The notes under the pieces are model-generated. The model was not told the origin of the DNA. It did no database searches and saw only the letters and a program-made list of their open reading frames with translations. Made by a program: the position numbers and the translations under genes. Source: SZAS-79 sp038319115 (lineage in GTDB: Bacteria > Pseudomonadota > Gammaproteobacteria > Burkholderiales > SG8-39). Taken from it: 30,077 bases of DNA. The DNA is taken from NCBI GenBank assembly GCA_038319115.1, contig JBBQCV010000019.1:1-30077 (forward strand). Reading direction: 5' to 3'. Shown here in pieces: positions 15,923 to 25,024 of this stretch (position 1 is the first letter of the stretch; each line of letters begins with the position of its first letter).

Positions 15923-16794
15923 GAGCCGTCATGCGCAGCATGAAAGGCGACCGCAAACGCGCGATGGTGTGGTCGTACTTCTTCCTCGTGATCTTCGTGA
16001 TCTTCTTCCTGGCCCCGCCGCTCTACATGCTCATTACTTCGCTGAAGAGCAGCGCCGAGATCTCGGCGGTGACCAATCCGTGGTGGATATTCCACCCGAC
16101 GCTGGAGAACTACACCGCGCTGCTGACCTCCAACAGCTACCTCACTTTCTTCCGCAATTCGGCGGTGGTGTCGGTTCTGGTGGTGATCGTGACCATGCTG
16201 ATCAGCGTGCCGGCGGCGTTCTCGCTCTCGCGCATGAAGTTCTGGGGCTCGACCACGCTCGCCACCGGCGTTTTCCTGACCTACCTCATCCCCGAGACGC
16301 TGCTGTTCATACCGCTGTTCAAGATCTTCGCGTGGGTAAACGAGCTGACGGGCATCGAGCTCATCAACCACTGGTGGGTCCTGATAGTGGTGTACCCGAC
16401 GCTCACGGTGCCGTTCTGCACGTGGATCATGATCGGTTACTTTGCCAGCATCCCGAAGGAGCTAGACGAGGCCGCGTTGATCGACGGCGCGGGCTATATC
16501 CAGATCCTCACGCGGATCTTCATCCCGGTGGCGCTGCCCGGCATCATCGCCGCGACCATCTTTGCGTTCACCGTTTCGTGGGCGCAGTTTCTCTACCCGC
16601 TCGCCTTCACCACTTCGGAGGACCAGCTCGTGCTCTCGGTGGGCATCATCACCACCCTCATCAAGGGCGACGTGTTCACCTGGGGGCAGATCATGACCGG
16701 GGCTCTGCTCGGCGCCGCGCCGCCGCTCATCATCTATGCGTTCCTCATGGACTATTACATCGCCGGCCTCACCGCCGGCGCGACGAAGGGATAG
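15919..16794 (+). CDS. ABC transporter permease, MalG/UgpE type
   Basis: 291-residue permease of the MalG/UgpE family. It begins with a basic cytoplasmic head, then helix 1 (VWSYFFLVIFVIFFLAPPLYML). The periplasmic segment contains NPWWIFHPTLENYTALL, a family hallmark. The EAA loop is DEAALIDGAGYIQILTRIFIPVALPG. Translation is coupled to the preceding permease by an ATGA overlap. It pairs with the MalF-type protein to form the channel. Length is normal and there are no disrupting features. Confidence 0.93.
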   Translation: MRAVMRSMKGDRKRAMVWSYFFLVIFVIFFLAPPLYMLITSLKSSAEISAVTNPWWIFHPTLENYTALLTSNSYLTFFRNSAVVSVLVVIVTMLISVPAAFSLSRMKFWGSTTLATGVFLTYLIPETLLFIPLFKIFAWVNELTGIELINHWWVLIVVYPTLTVPFCTWIMIGYFASIPKELDEAALIDGAGYIQILTRIFIPVALPGIIAATIFAFTVSWAQFLYPLAFTTSEDQLVLSVGIITTLIKGDVFTWGQIMTGALLGAAPPLIIYAFLMDYYIAGLTAGATKG

Positions 16795-16800
16795 CGCCCG

Positions 16801-17901
<1,101 letters not shown>

Positions 17902-17951
17902 CGGCACCTTTTCCACGCCGCCGCGCCCGCCACTTTCCAGGAGCTGCCCGG

Positions 17952-19133
17952 ATGACCGCCAGGGATCGCATCGACCCGCATTTCTATTCGCTGCACCGGG
18001 ACATGACTGCCTGGCGGCGCGACATCCATGCGCATCCCGAGCTCGGGTTCCAGGAAACGCGCACCGCCGACCTGGTCGCGGCCAAGCTGGCGTCGTTTGG
18101 CATCGCGGTCCACCGCGGGCTGGGCAAGACCGGTGTCGTGGGTACCCTGAGCGCTGGAACCAGCCAGCGCAGCGTGGGCCTGCGCGCAGACATGGACGCG
18201 CTCCCGATCGAGGAAGCCAACACGTTCGCGCATCGCTCGACCCATCCCGGCGTCATGCACGCGTGCGGTCACGACGGCCACACCACCATGCTGCTGGGCG
18301 CCGCGAGGTACCTTGCCGAGACGCGCAAATTCGACGGCATCGTGCATTTCATTTTCCAGCCGGCCGAGGAGGGCATCGGCGGGGCGCGGGCGATGGTCGA
18401 CGACGGCCTGTTCGAAAAGTTTCCCTGCGAATCCATCTTCGGCATGCACAACCGGCCCAGCCTGCCGGTGGGGAAATTCAACGTCAAGGCCGGCCCGATG
18501 ATGGCCGGCGGCGCGTTCTTCGACATCCGCGTGACCGGGAGGGGCTCGCACGGCGCGCGGCCCGAAACCGGCGTCGATGCCGCGCTGGTCGCCGCGCAGA
18601 TCGCGGTGGCGTTGCAAACCATCGTGGCGCGCAACGTACGCCCGATAGACACCGCGGTGGTGTCGGTGACAAAAATCCACGCGGGCGATGCCTACAACGT
18701 GATCCCGCAGACCGCTCATATGGGCGGGACCGCGCGGGCATTCACCAAAGAAGTGATGGCGAGGCTGGAAGCGTCCATGCGGCGCATCGTCAAGGGCACG
18801 GCGGAAGCCGCCGGCGCCACGGCCGAAGTGGATTTCCGCAACACTTTTGCACCCACGATCAACGATGCCGGCCAGGCCGACTTCGCCGCGCAGATCTGTA
18901 ACGAGCTGGTCGGCGAGCAGAACGTCAACCGCAATCCCGATCTCGTCATGGGCTCGGAAGACTTTGCCTACATGCTGGAGCGCGTTCCTGGGTGCTACAT
19001 CAACATCGGCAATGGCCCGGGCGAAGGCGGATGCGAAGTGCACAACCCGGGCTACGACTTCAACGACGACGCCCTGCCGCTGGGCGCAGCATTCTTCGGC
19101 CGCCTGGTGGAAGCCAAGCTGAAGGCGCGCTAG
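17952..19133 (+). CDS. M20-family amidohydrolase (hippurate hydrolase/aminoacylase-like)
   Basis: 393-residue M20D-type metallo-amidohydrolase (hippuricase, N-acyl-amino-acid hydrolase, IAA-amino acid hydrolase group). Metal and catalytic motifs are RADMDALP (~78), HACGHDGHTTMLLGAA (~103), QPAEEGIGGA (~138) and GSEDFAYMLE near the C-terminus, all in order. No signal peptide, so cytosolic. AGGAG lies 9 nt before the ATG. The gene starts 50 nt after the MalK-type ATPase in the same direction, so it is probably the last gene of that operon and would cleave the imported compound to an amino acid and an acyl group. Substrate not assignable. Confidence 0.9.
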   Translation: MTARDRIDPHFYSLHRDMTAWRRDIHAHPELGFQETRTADLVAAKLASFGIAVHRGLGKTGVVGTLSAGTSQRSVGLRADMDALPIEEANTFAHRSTHPGVMHACGHDGHTTMLLGAARYLAETRKFDGIVHFIFQPAEEGIGGARAMVDDGLFEKFPCESIFGMHNRPSLPVGKFNVKAGPMMAGGAFFDIRVTGRGSHGARPETGVDAALVAAQIAVALQTIVARNVRPIDTAVVSVTKIHAGDAYNVIPQTAHMGGTARAFTKEVMARLEASMRRIVKGTAEAAGATAEVDFRNTFAPTINDAGQADFAAQICNELVGEQNVNRNPDLVMGSEDFAYMLERVPGCYINIGNGPGEGGCEVHNPGYDFNDDALPLGAAFFGRLVEAKLKAR

Positions 19134-19144
19134 CGCCCGCCTCG

Positions 19145-19227
19145 AAAAGTCGGGTCAGAGTCGACTTACCGGACGCGCCGTGTGCGATCCACATTTCCTG
19201 GAGAAAGTCGACTCTGACCCGACTTTT
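19145..19227. repeat. 23-bp perfect inverted repeat (REP/BIME-like)
   Basis: The arms 19145-19167 and 19205-19227 are exact reverse complements over 23 bp, separated by 37 nt. Each contains the core GTCGGGTCAGAGTCGAC. The pair starts 12 nt after the M20 stop, and the right arm ends in TTTTT, so it may also terminate transcription. From memory, this core resembles repeats near REP-associated tyrosine transposases in beta- and gammaproteobacteria; no transposase is present here. A non-autonomous mobile repeat is the best reading. Confidence 0.75.
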
Positions 19228-19234
19228 TCAGGTC

Positions 19235-19499
19235 TTCGCTGCCAGCGAACAGCTTACGAAGAAATGGGATTTCTCTGACAGCGTTGCGCCACGCTGCACA
19301 GTACAGTGCAGTTGTCCCCCGCGTGCGCGGGCCTCTTGTTTCAAAAGCTGAGACTGACCTCTCAGGTTGCCGACCACAGCGCCGCTGTTGTGCTTGTTTC
19401 CGGGTGCGCTCTCCAAGCCCGGCTGACGGGCCTGATGCGGACGGAACGCGACCGACTTGAACCTCGCGGTTTGAGGAAACGGAAGCTCTGTGACATGGC
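19235..19499. other. Hairpin-rich non-coding stretch
   Basis: No convincing gene. At least seven short perfect palindromes follow each other: 19235-19249 (TTCGCTG/CAGCGAA), 19261-19273 (GAAAT/ATTTC), 19294-19311 (CTGCAC/GTGCAG), 19318-19331 (CCCGCG/CGCGGG), 19348-19365 (CTGAGA/TCTCAG), 19376-19388 (ACAGC/GCTGT) and 19417-19431 (GCCCG/CGGGC). This could be a structured RNA, a degenerate repeat element or remains of a mobile element. Open frames here look random (rich in Arg, Ser and Cys). Confidence 0.4.
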
Positions 19500-19862
19500 G
19501 GGGGACACTGCATTCCGCCCGCGAAGCACGGCCATGTGCGCAAGCTCGAAAAGACTGGCGCGCTGGTGGCGGTGTCGCCGGCCGACCCGCTGAACCTCGT
19601 CGGCGTGCTGACCCCCGAGGCGCGTGTGCCGGCGATTGCCGGCAATCGGGTGCTGTTTCGCGACGGCGTGCCGATCGCGGCGCTGGAGGGCGGCGAGGTG
19701 CGCCGCCTCGCGACCACCGATTTCGGCGACGAAACGCTGCGCACGCTGTTCTGGAGGCGCTGGGCCACCGACCTCGAGCTGCGCATCCCGGCGCTCGTGC
19801 GCGGACGCGCGAGCCAGCGGCTCCTGCACGGCGGGGCGGCGATTTCGCCCAAGCCACACTGA
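19500..19862 (+). pseudogene. C-terminal remnant of an Lhr-type DEAD/DEAH helicase
   Basis: The frame ending at 19862 reads LEKTGALVAVSPADPLNLVGVLTPEARVPAIAGNRVLFRDGVPIAAL (written here in overlapping family terms: ADPLNLVG, RVPAIAGNRV, DGVPIA). This is the extreme C-terminal signature of Lhr-family ATP-dependent helicases, proteins of roughly 1,400 residues. Only about 110 residues remain: helicase motifs, Walker boxes and the winged-helix part are all missing, and upstream sequence is the hairpin-rich stretch. A GTG at 19536 would allow a 108-residue product, but there is no good ribosome site. Best read as a deletion scar. The exact left border of the homology is uncertain. Confidence 0.65.
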
Positions 19863-20037
19863 CCGAACCAGCCCTGCAGAATGTACCGCTACCGGTACAC
19901 CCTTTGGCAGGAGATCGGCTCTGCGATTAGGTTTACGTAAGTGAATGTTTGAGAATCGGGTCCACGGCCGGGCGTTCGATGCGCGATTACACGCATTCGG
20001 GTGCGGCAACAAAATGCCCGGCGGGGGACCGCGACGT
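19863..20037. other. Intergenic, with a TGTACCG-N4-CGGTACA palindrome
   Basis: No gene seen between the Lhr remnant and the convergent kinase gene. TGTACCG (19882-19888) and CGGTACA (19893-19899) form a perfect 7-bp inverted repeat with a 4-nt spacer. It could be an operator left over from a lost gene or a stem for transcription ending, but there is no T tract on either side and no gene start nearby. Confidence 0.35.
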
Positions 20038-21261
20038 TCAGTGACGTGCGGGAGAGGCCTGGATCGAATCCAGCAGCGATTGCAGCGCGTCGATGCGCGC
20101 CGGCTTCACCATGTGGTGGTCGAATCCGGCGCCCATCACGCGCTTCCTGTCGTCATCCTGGCCCCACCCGGTCAGTGCTACCAGCGTGACCACCGGCTCG
20201 GAAGGCATCGAGCGCATGCGGCGCGCCAGCTCGTAACCATCCATGCCCGGCATGCCGATGTCGAGGAACACCACCCGCGGCCGGAACACCTCGAAAGCGG
20301 CCAGCGCCTGGGTGCCGTCCTCGGCGACCCGCACCTCGGCGCCGAGGTGGCCGAGCAGCATGCCGATGCTCTCGGCTGCGTCGCGGTTGTCATCGACCAC
20401 CAGGATGTTGACCGGTGCCGCGTCGACCGAACCCGCCTTGACCGGCAGGCGCACGGCGAAGCGGCTGCCTTTGCCCGGGCCCTCGCTTTCCACCTCGACC
20501 GAGCCGCCATGCATCTGCGCAAGGCGCCGGACCATGGCCAGGCCGAGGCCGAGCCCGCCGTGATTGGGCTTGTCGCTCTTCTCGCCGCGCGCAAAGATCT
20601 CGAACAGGCGCGGCCGCAGCTCGGGGGAGATGCCTTCGCCTTCGTCGCTGACGGTGATCACCGCCTCGGCGCCGTCCCTGCGCGCTTCGAGCGAAATGGT
20701 GCTGCCGCCGGCGGAGAACTTGGCCGCATTGGTAAGCAGGTGGCTGAGCATCTGGGCCAGGCGCGCCGGGTCGGCCTCGAGCATCACAGGCTCGTTGGGC
20801 AGGCTCACGGTGATGCGCATCTTGTAAGCGCGAATAAGCGGCATCGCCGCATCCACAGCCGACTGCACTACGGTGTCGAGCCTGACCGGCACGCGCGCGA
20901 GGTGAACCTCGCCCCGCGTGATGGCCGACATCTCGGTGAGGTCGTCCACAAGGCGCGTAAGGTCGGCCACCTGACGCTCCATGATCTGGATCGCGACACC
21001 GGGCGGGGCGCTCAGCTTGAGCATTTCGAGCGACGCGCGCAACGGGGCGAGCGGACTGCGCAGTTCGCGCGACAGCGTGCCGAGAAATTCGCCGATGAGG
21101 ATGTCGTTGCCGCCGCGGAAGGGCAGCGCTTCTCCGTCTTGGGGAGGCAGCGGATGGTTTTCGGGATTCACGCGCGGATTCTGGTCAGGATTGTGAGGTT
21201 GGTCTGTGTCCCCGGTCACAGAGGGCAAAAAAACGCAGTTGCCCTGAAGCACGGCCGGCAT
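20038..21261 (-). CDS. Hybrid histidine kinase/REC protein lacking the phospho-acceptor His
   Basis: About 407 residues from the ATG at 21261. Layout: short N-terminal linker without sensor or membrane helix, HisKA-like helix pair, HATPase_c domain and REC domain. In the H-box the expected HELRNPL reads RELRSPL: the codon at 21067-21069 is CGC (Arg), one base from CAC (His). The ATPase boxes are intact: N-box HLLTNAAKF, G1 DEGEGI, G2 GLGLGLAM. The REC domain keeps VVDDN, LDIGMPG and the Lys of MVKP. It may therefore bind ATP without autophosphorylating, or act as a phosphatase or scaffold with its REC domain. Start uncertain: GTG at 21171 or 21216 would also keep all domains, and none has a clear ribosome site. 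It is divergent from the hydroxylase operon and convergent with the Lhr remnant. Confidence 0.85.
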   Translation of the reverse strand: MPAVLQGNCVFLPSVTGDTDQPHNPDQNPRVNPENHPLPPQDGEALPFRGGNDILIGEFLGTLSRELRSPLAPLRASLEMLKLSAPPGVAIQIMERQVADLTRLVDDLTEMSAITRGEVHLARVPVRLDTVVQSAVDAAMPLIRAYKMRITVSLPNEPVMLEADPARLAQMLSHLLTNAAKFSAGGSTISLEARRDGAEAVITVSDEGEGISPELRPRLFEIFARGEKSDKPNHGGLGLGLAMVRRLAQMHGGSVEVESEGPGKGSRFAVRLPVKAGSVDAAPVNILVVDDNRDAAESIGMLLGHLGAEVRVAEDGTQALAAFEVFRPRVVFLDIGMPGMDGYELARRMRSMPSEPVVTLVALTGWGQDDDRKRVMGAGFDHHMVKPARIDALQSLLDSIQASPARH

Positions 21262-21532
21262 CAATGGAAGGCGGGCGGCGGGTTCTGCTAGGATCGGCTG
21301 GCACACCATGCATCGCGGCCGGCCGTTCGACGACACCAAGCATCGGCGCGAGTTGCGACGCGTGACGACGCTGGACGTGCCAGCGACGGCGTAGCCACGC
21401 CGTACTCCCCGCACGCAACGACCCCCACCCGCTGCGCGCGATGATTTTTTTGCATTTCGCGGTGCAGGCGCGTCCTGTCGCCTTTGTTCTGTTAGGGTTG
21501 GCCGCTTCGGAAATCATTCGCGGGGAGCCTCT
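21262..21532. other. Divergent intergenic region with tandem hairpins
   Basis: Holds the upstream regions of the kinase (minus) and the hydroxylase operon (plus). Two perfect stem-loops lie back to back: CGCTGG-N5-CCAGCG (21369-21385) and ACGGCGT-N4-ACGCCGT (21386-21403). Neither has a T tract. An AT-rich patch with a 7-T run (21444-21450) follows. No convincing sigma-70 or sigma-54 promoter could be picked out. GGGAG 5 nt before the TTG at 21533 is the ribosome site of the next gene. Confidence 0.35.
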
Positions 21533-23884
21533 TTGCCTTTCGTAGGTCAGTCCGTCCGGCGCCGCGAGGACGCGCGCCTCCTGCTTGGCCAGGGCCAGTA
21601 CATTGCCGACCTCGAGCTGCCGGGCATGCTGCACGCCGTATTCGTGCGCAGCCCCGTGGCCCATGCATGGATCAAGTCGGTCGATACGACCGCAGCCGCC
21701 AACGCGCCTGGCGTGGCGCTCGTGATGTCGGGTGCCGAGCTGGAGAAGATCCTGCCGCCGGTGCGCGACAACCAGATGCCGCTGCCGGCCAAGTGGAAGG
21801 CAGCCATTGCGCATCGCATCCTCAACCCACGCCAGCCGATGCTGTGCACGGACAAGGTGCGCCATGTGGGCGAAGCGGTGGCCATTGTGATCGCGCGCAC
21901 GCGCGTCGAGGCAGAAGACGCCGCCGAACTGGTCAATGTCGAGTACGACTCGCTCCCGGCCGTGGTCGAGCCCTACGCTGCCCTCGCGGCGGGCTCGCCG
22001 CTGGTGCACGAGCGCCTGGGCACCAACGAGATCGGCTGGTTCCACGTCACCAAGGGCGATGCGCGTAAGGCGATCGATGCAGCACCACGCAAGCTCAAAC
22101 GCCGCTTTTCGCATCATCGCTACGCCGCGATGCCGATGGAATGCCGCGGCGTGGCTGCCGCCTACGATGGCCGCACCGATTCGTTCACCGTCTGGTCCTC
22201 GACCCAGGTGGTCCACTGGGTGCAGCGCGAGATAGCTACTACGCTCGGCGTTCCCGAGGCGCGCATCCGGGTCATCGCACCCGACGTGGGCGGGGGGTTC
22301 GGCGTCAAGGGGCACGTGTACCCCGAAGACATGCTCATGCCTTTCCTCGCCAAGCTGCTCGGCCGGCCGGTACGCTGGGTCGAGACACGCGCCGAACATA
22401 TGCTGTGCTCGTGCCATTCGCGCGACCAGCACCACGAGGCCGAGATCGCTTTCGACGATGCCGGCCGCATCCTCGCCCTGAGCGACACCTTCGTGGTCGA
22501 CTGCGGCGCGTGGAATCCGCTCGGTGTGGCCGTCGTCTACAACACCGCCGCGCACATCTGCGGGCCGTACCGCGTGCCGCATTTCTCCATCGAGGCGCGT
22601 GTCGCGGCCACCAATAAAGTGCCTAACGCGCCGTATCGTGGCGCCGGGCGGCCCGAGGCGGTGCAGGTCATGGAGCGCCTCATGGACCTCGTGGCGCGCG
22701 AACTGGGCCTGGAGCCCGATGAGGTGCGTCGGCGCAACATGGTGACCCATGCCGAAATGCCTTATTCGCCCGGCATCCCGTATCGCGACGGCGAGCCCAT
22801 CGTGTACGACAGCGGCGATTACCCGCAAGCCCTTGAGAAAGCCCTCGACGCGATCGGCGGCATGCACGCCTTCCGCACCCGCCAGGCGGAGGCGCGCAAG
22901 CAGGGGCGCTACCTCGGGCTGGGCCTGGCTTGCTATACCGAAGGCACGGGTGTCGGTTCGTTCGAGGGCGCCACAGTGCGCATCGACCCGACCGGCAAGG
23001 TCTACGTGTCCTCCGGCGCCTGCCCCCACGGCCAGGGCATGGAAACCGTGTTCTCCCAGGTGGCGGCCGACGCATGGGGTATCGCCCCCGAAAACGTCAT
23101 CGTCTCGTTCGGCGATACCGCCTCGATCCCGATGGGTTTCGGCACCATCGCCAGCCGCACCACGGTGACGGTATCGGCCGCCATCCACTACGCCAGCCGC
23201 AAGCTGCGCGACAAGATGTTCGCCATCGCGGGCCACAAGCTCGAGTGTGCGGCCAGCGACCTCGAGCTGCGCGACGGCAAAGTAGGCGTGGCCGGCGTGC
23301 CCGGCGCGGAGCTGACCTTTGCCGAGCTCGCCCAGGCCGCGCGACCGGGCTGGGACCACGGTCGCCCGCCCGGTGTCGAGGCGGGACTGCAGGAAACGTA
23401 CTACTTCGAGCCTCAGACAGTGACGTGGGCGTACGCCGCTCATGCCGCCATCGTCGAGGTCGACACCGACACCGGGCGCCTGGCCATCGAGCGCTACGTG
23501 GTTTCGCACGATTGCGGCGTGATCGTCAACCCGCTGCTGGCCGAAGCGCAGATCGTGGGCGGGGTGGTGCAGGGCATAGGCGGCGCTACTTTCGAGGCGA
23601 TCCGTTATGACGCCGAGGGCCAGCTGCTTTCCGGTACATTCATGGACTACATGATGCCGGTCGCGAGCGACGTCCCCGAGATCGTCCTCGTCCACCAGGA
23701 AATCGCCTCGCCGCTCAACCCGCTCGGCGTGAAGGGGCTTGGCGAAGGCGGTGCGATATCGCCGCCGGTGGCGCTGGCTAACGCGGTGTGCGACGCGCTT
23801 TCGCACCTCGATATCGAAATCAACAGCACCCCGGTCAACCCGGAGGCGCTATTGTGGGAAATCCAGTCCAGGTCGCAGAACTAA
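21533..23884 (+). CDS. Molybdenum hydroxylase large subunit (CoxL/xanthine dehydrogenase family)
   Basis: 783-residue molybdopterin-binding subunit of the xanthine dehydrogenase/aldehyde oxidase/CO dehydrogenase family, hydroxylating a heterocycle or aldehyde with water as oxygen donor. Family parts seen: VGQSVRRREDARLLLGQGQYIADL at the start, GGGFGVKGHVYPED (molybdopterin contact), APYRGAGRPEA (~366) and GLGEGGA (~736) with the catalytic Glu. The loop PYRGAGR, in place of AYRCSFR, places it with form II or aldehyde-oxidase types and not true CO dehydrogenase. The TTG start fits the family N-terminus and has GGGAG 5 nt upstream. No FAD (CoxM) or 2Fe-2S (CoxS) subunit gene is adjacent, which is unusual. 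It leads a six-gene operon with a TRAP transporter. Confidence 0.92.
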   Translation: MPFVGQSVRRREDARLLLGQGQYIADLELPGMLHAVFVRSPVAHAWIKSVDTTAAANAPGVALVMSGAELEKILPPVRDNQMPLPAKWKAAIAHRILNPRQPMLCTDKVRHVGEAVAIVIARTRVEAEDAAELVNVEYDSLPAVVEPYAALAAGSPLVHERLGTNEIGWFHVTKGDARKAIDAAPRKLKRRFSHHRYAAMPMECRGVAAAYDGRTDSFTVWSSTQVVHWVQREIATTLGVPEARIRVIAPDVGGGFGVKGHVYPEDMLMPFLAKLLGRPVRWVETRAEHMLCSCHSRDQHHEAEIAFDDAGRILALSDTFVVDCGAWNPLGVAVVYNTAAHICGPYRVPHFSIEARVAATNKVPNAPYRGAGRPEAVQVMERLMDLVARELGLEPDEVRRRNMVTHAEMPYSPGIPYRDGEPIVYDSGDYPQALEKALDAIGGMHAFRTRQAEARKQGRYLGLGLACYTEGTGVGSFEGATVRIDPTGKVYVSSGACPHGQGMETVFSQVAADAWGIAPENVIVSFGDTASIPMGFGTIASRTTVTVSAAIHYASRKLRDKMFAIAGHKLECAASDLELRDGKVGVAGVPGAELTFAELAQAARPGWDHGRPPGVEAGLQETYYFEPQTVTWAYAAHAAIVEVDTDTGRLAIERYVVSHDCGVIVNPLLAEAQIVGGVVQGIGGATFEAIRYDAEGQLLSGTFMDYMMPVASDVPEIVLVHQEIASPLNPLGVKGLGEGGAISPPVALANAVCDALSHLDIEINSTPVNPEALLWEIQSRSQN

Positions 23885-23895
23885 CGGAGGGAATA

Positions 23896-24996
23896 ATGAG
23901 CAGAGCAATGCAGTTCCAGAGCAGGGGATTCGGCGCCGGGTTGCTGGCGGCGGTTGCGGTGACCGCCGCGCTTGCGATCCCCGTGGCCAACGCGCAGCCC
24001 AAGCCGGCCGCGCCCACCACGCTGTCGTTCAACTGGGAAGGCGCCTATGGCCGCCAGAACATCCTGGTGTACCCGTTCCGTCCTGGCGGTCGCTTCGAGC
24101 AGCTCGTCACCCACTACACCAACGGCACGGTCAAGCTCGACAACAAGGAAAAGCTGTTCAGCATCATGGATTCGGCTTTTGCGGTCGGCGACGGCCGCGT
24201 GCTCATGGGCACCCAGTCGATCGCGGCGGCCTCGGGCACCTATCCGCTGCTTGATTTCGGCGGCATCCCGGGATTCTTCTCCGAGATTCCCAACGGCGCC
24301 ACTGAGTACGCGCAGGCGTTGCTCGACCCGAAGATGATGGCGGTGCTCGATGCCTACACCAAGCCCGCGGGCTTCAAGGTGCTGGGGGCGGCGATCTCGC
24401 TGGCCAACAACTCGCTGTGGGGCAACAAGCCGATCCGCACTGTGGCCGATTTCAAGGGCGTGAAGATGCGCGCCTCGGGCCGCACCCAGACTTCGGCCCT
24501 GCGCGCGCTGGGCGGCAGCCCGCTAACGCTGTCGGTGGCCGAGATCGAGGAGGCGCTCAGCCGCGGCACGGTCGACGCGATCACCACCAGCAAGAGCTTC
24601 GGCGCCGAGCGCGGCCTCACGCAGATGTCCAAGTACACCTCGATCTGGCCGATCACGCCGATCTTCCCGCAGTACATCCTCATCAACCTCAAGGCGTGGG
24701 ACAAGCTCGACGCGCGCCAGAAGGATGGCCTGCTCAAGGCATCGGCTGACCTGACCGGCGAAATGGCCACGGCGCTGGAGCAGATGGAGTACACCTACAA
24801 CCTGTGGATCAAGTCGGCCAAGACGGAAATGATCGTTCCCGACGAGGCCGAGGTGCGCAAGGCCATGGCCCTCATGCAACCGGTGGTCAAGGAGTGGCTC
24901 GACACCGCCGGCCCGCATGGCAAGGAAGTCCTGCGCATTGCGGCCACGCATGCGCGCGGGCCGTCGGTGGGATTCATCCGCGACATGGCGAAGTAA
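23896..24996 (+). CDS. TRAP transporter substrate-binding protein (DctP family)
   Basis: 366-residue periplasmic receptor. A Sec signal peptide (FGAGLLAAVAVTAALAIPVANAQ) is followed by the TRAP-receptor fold. The segment VKMRASGRTQTSALRALGGSPLTLSVAEIEEALSRGTVDAI contains the conserved Arg that normally binds the ligand carboxylate and the family's E...ALxxGxVDA pattern. GGAGGG lies 4 nt before the ATG, 11 nt after the hydroxylase gene. Homologues bind C4-dicarboxylates, aromatic or other organic acids. The ligand here is unknown but presumably carries a carboxylate and is linked to the neighbouring hydroxylase and amidohydrolase. Confidence 0.92.
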   Translation: MSRAMQFQSRGFGAGLLAAVAVTAALAIPVANAQPKPAAPTTLSFNWEGAYGRQNILVYPFRPGGRFEQLVTHYTNGTVKLDNKEKLFSIMDSAFAVGDGRVLMGTQSIAAASGTYPLLDFGGIPGFFSEIPNGATEYAQALLDPKMMAVLDAYTKPAGFKVLGAAISLANNSLWGNKPIRTVADFKGVKMRASGRTQTSALRALGGSPLTLSVAEIEEALSRGTVDAITTSKSFGAERGLTQMSKYTSIWPITPIFPQYILINLKAWDKLDARQKDGLLKASADLTGEMATALEQMEYTYNLWIKSAKTEMIVPDEAEVRKAMALMQPVVKEWLDTAGPHGKEVLRIAATHARGPSVGFIRDMAK

Positions 24997-25024
24997 TTCG
25001 CCGGCGGGGGAGGCAGGCACGGCG

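Noticed and set aside
19312..19335. GTTGTCCCCCGCGTGCGCGG, resembling the first part of a type I-E CRISPR repeat
   Set aside because: Only one copy, no spacing repeats in the following 200 nt and no cas genes. It is one of several short hairpins in this stretch.
21299..21313. TGGCACACCATGCAT as a sigma-54 promoter
   Set aside because: GG to GC spacing is 8 nt, not 10, so RpoN would not recognise it.
21308..21394. 28-codon plus-strand frame beginning MHRGRPFDD
   Set aside because: No ribosome site at proper distance (nearest AGGA is ~14 nt off). It overlaps the two hairpins and has no recognisable feature.
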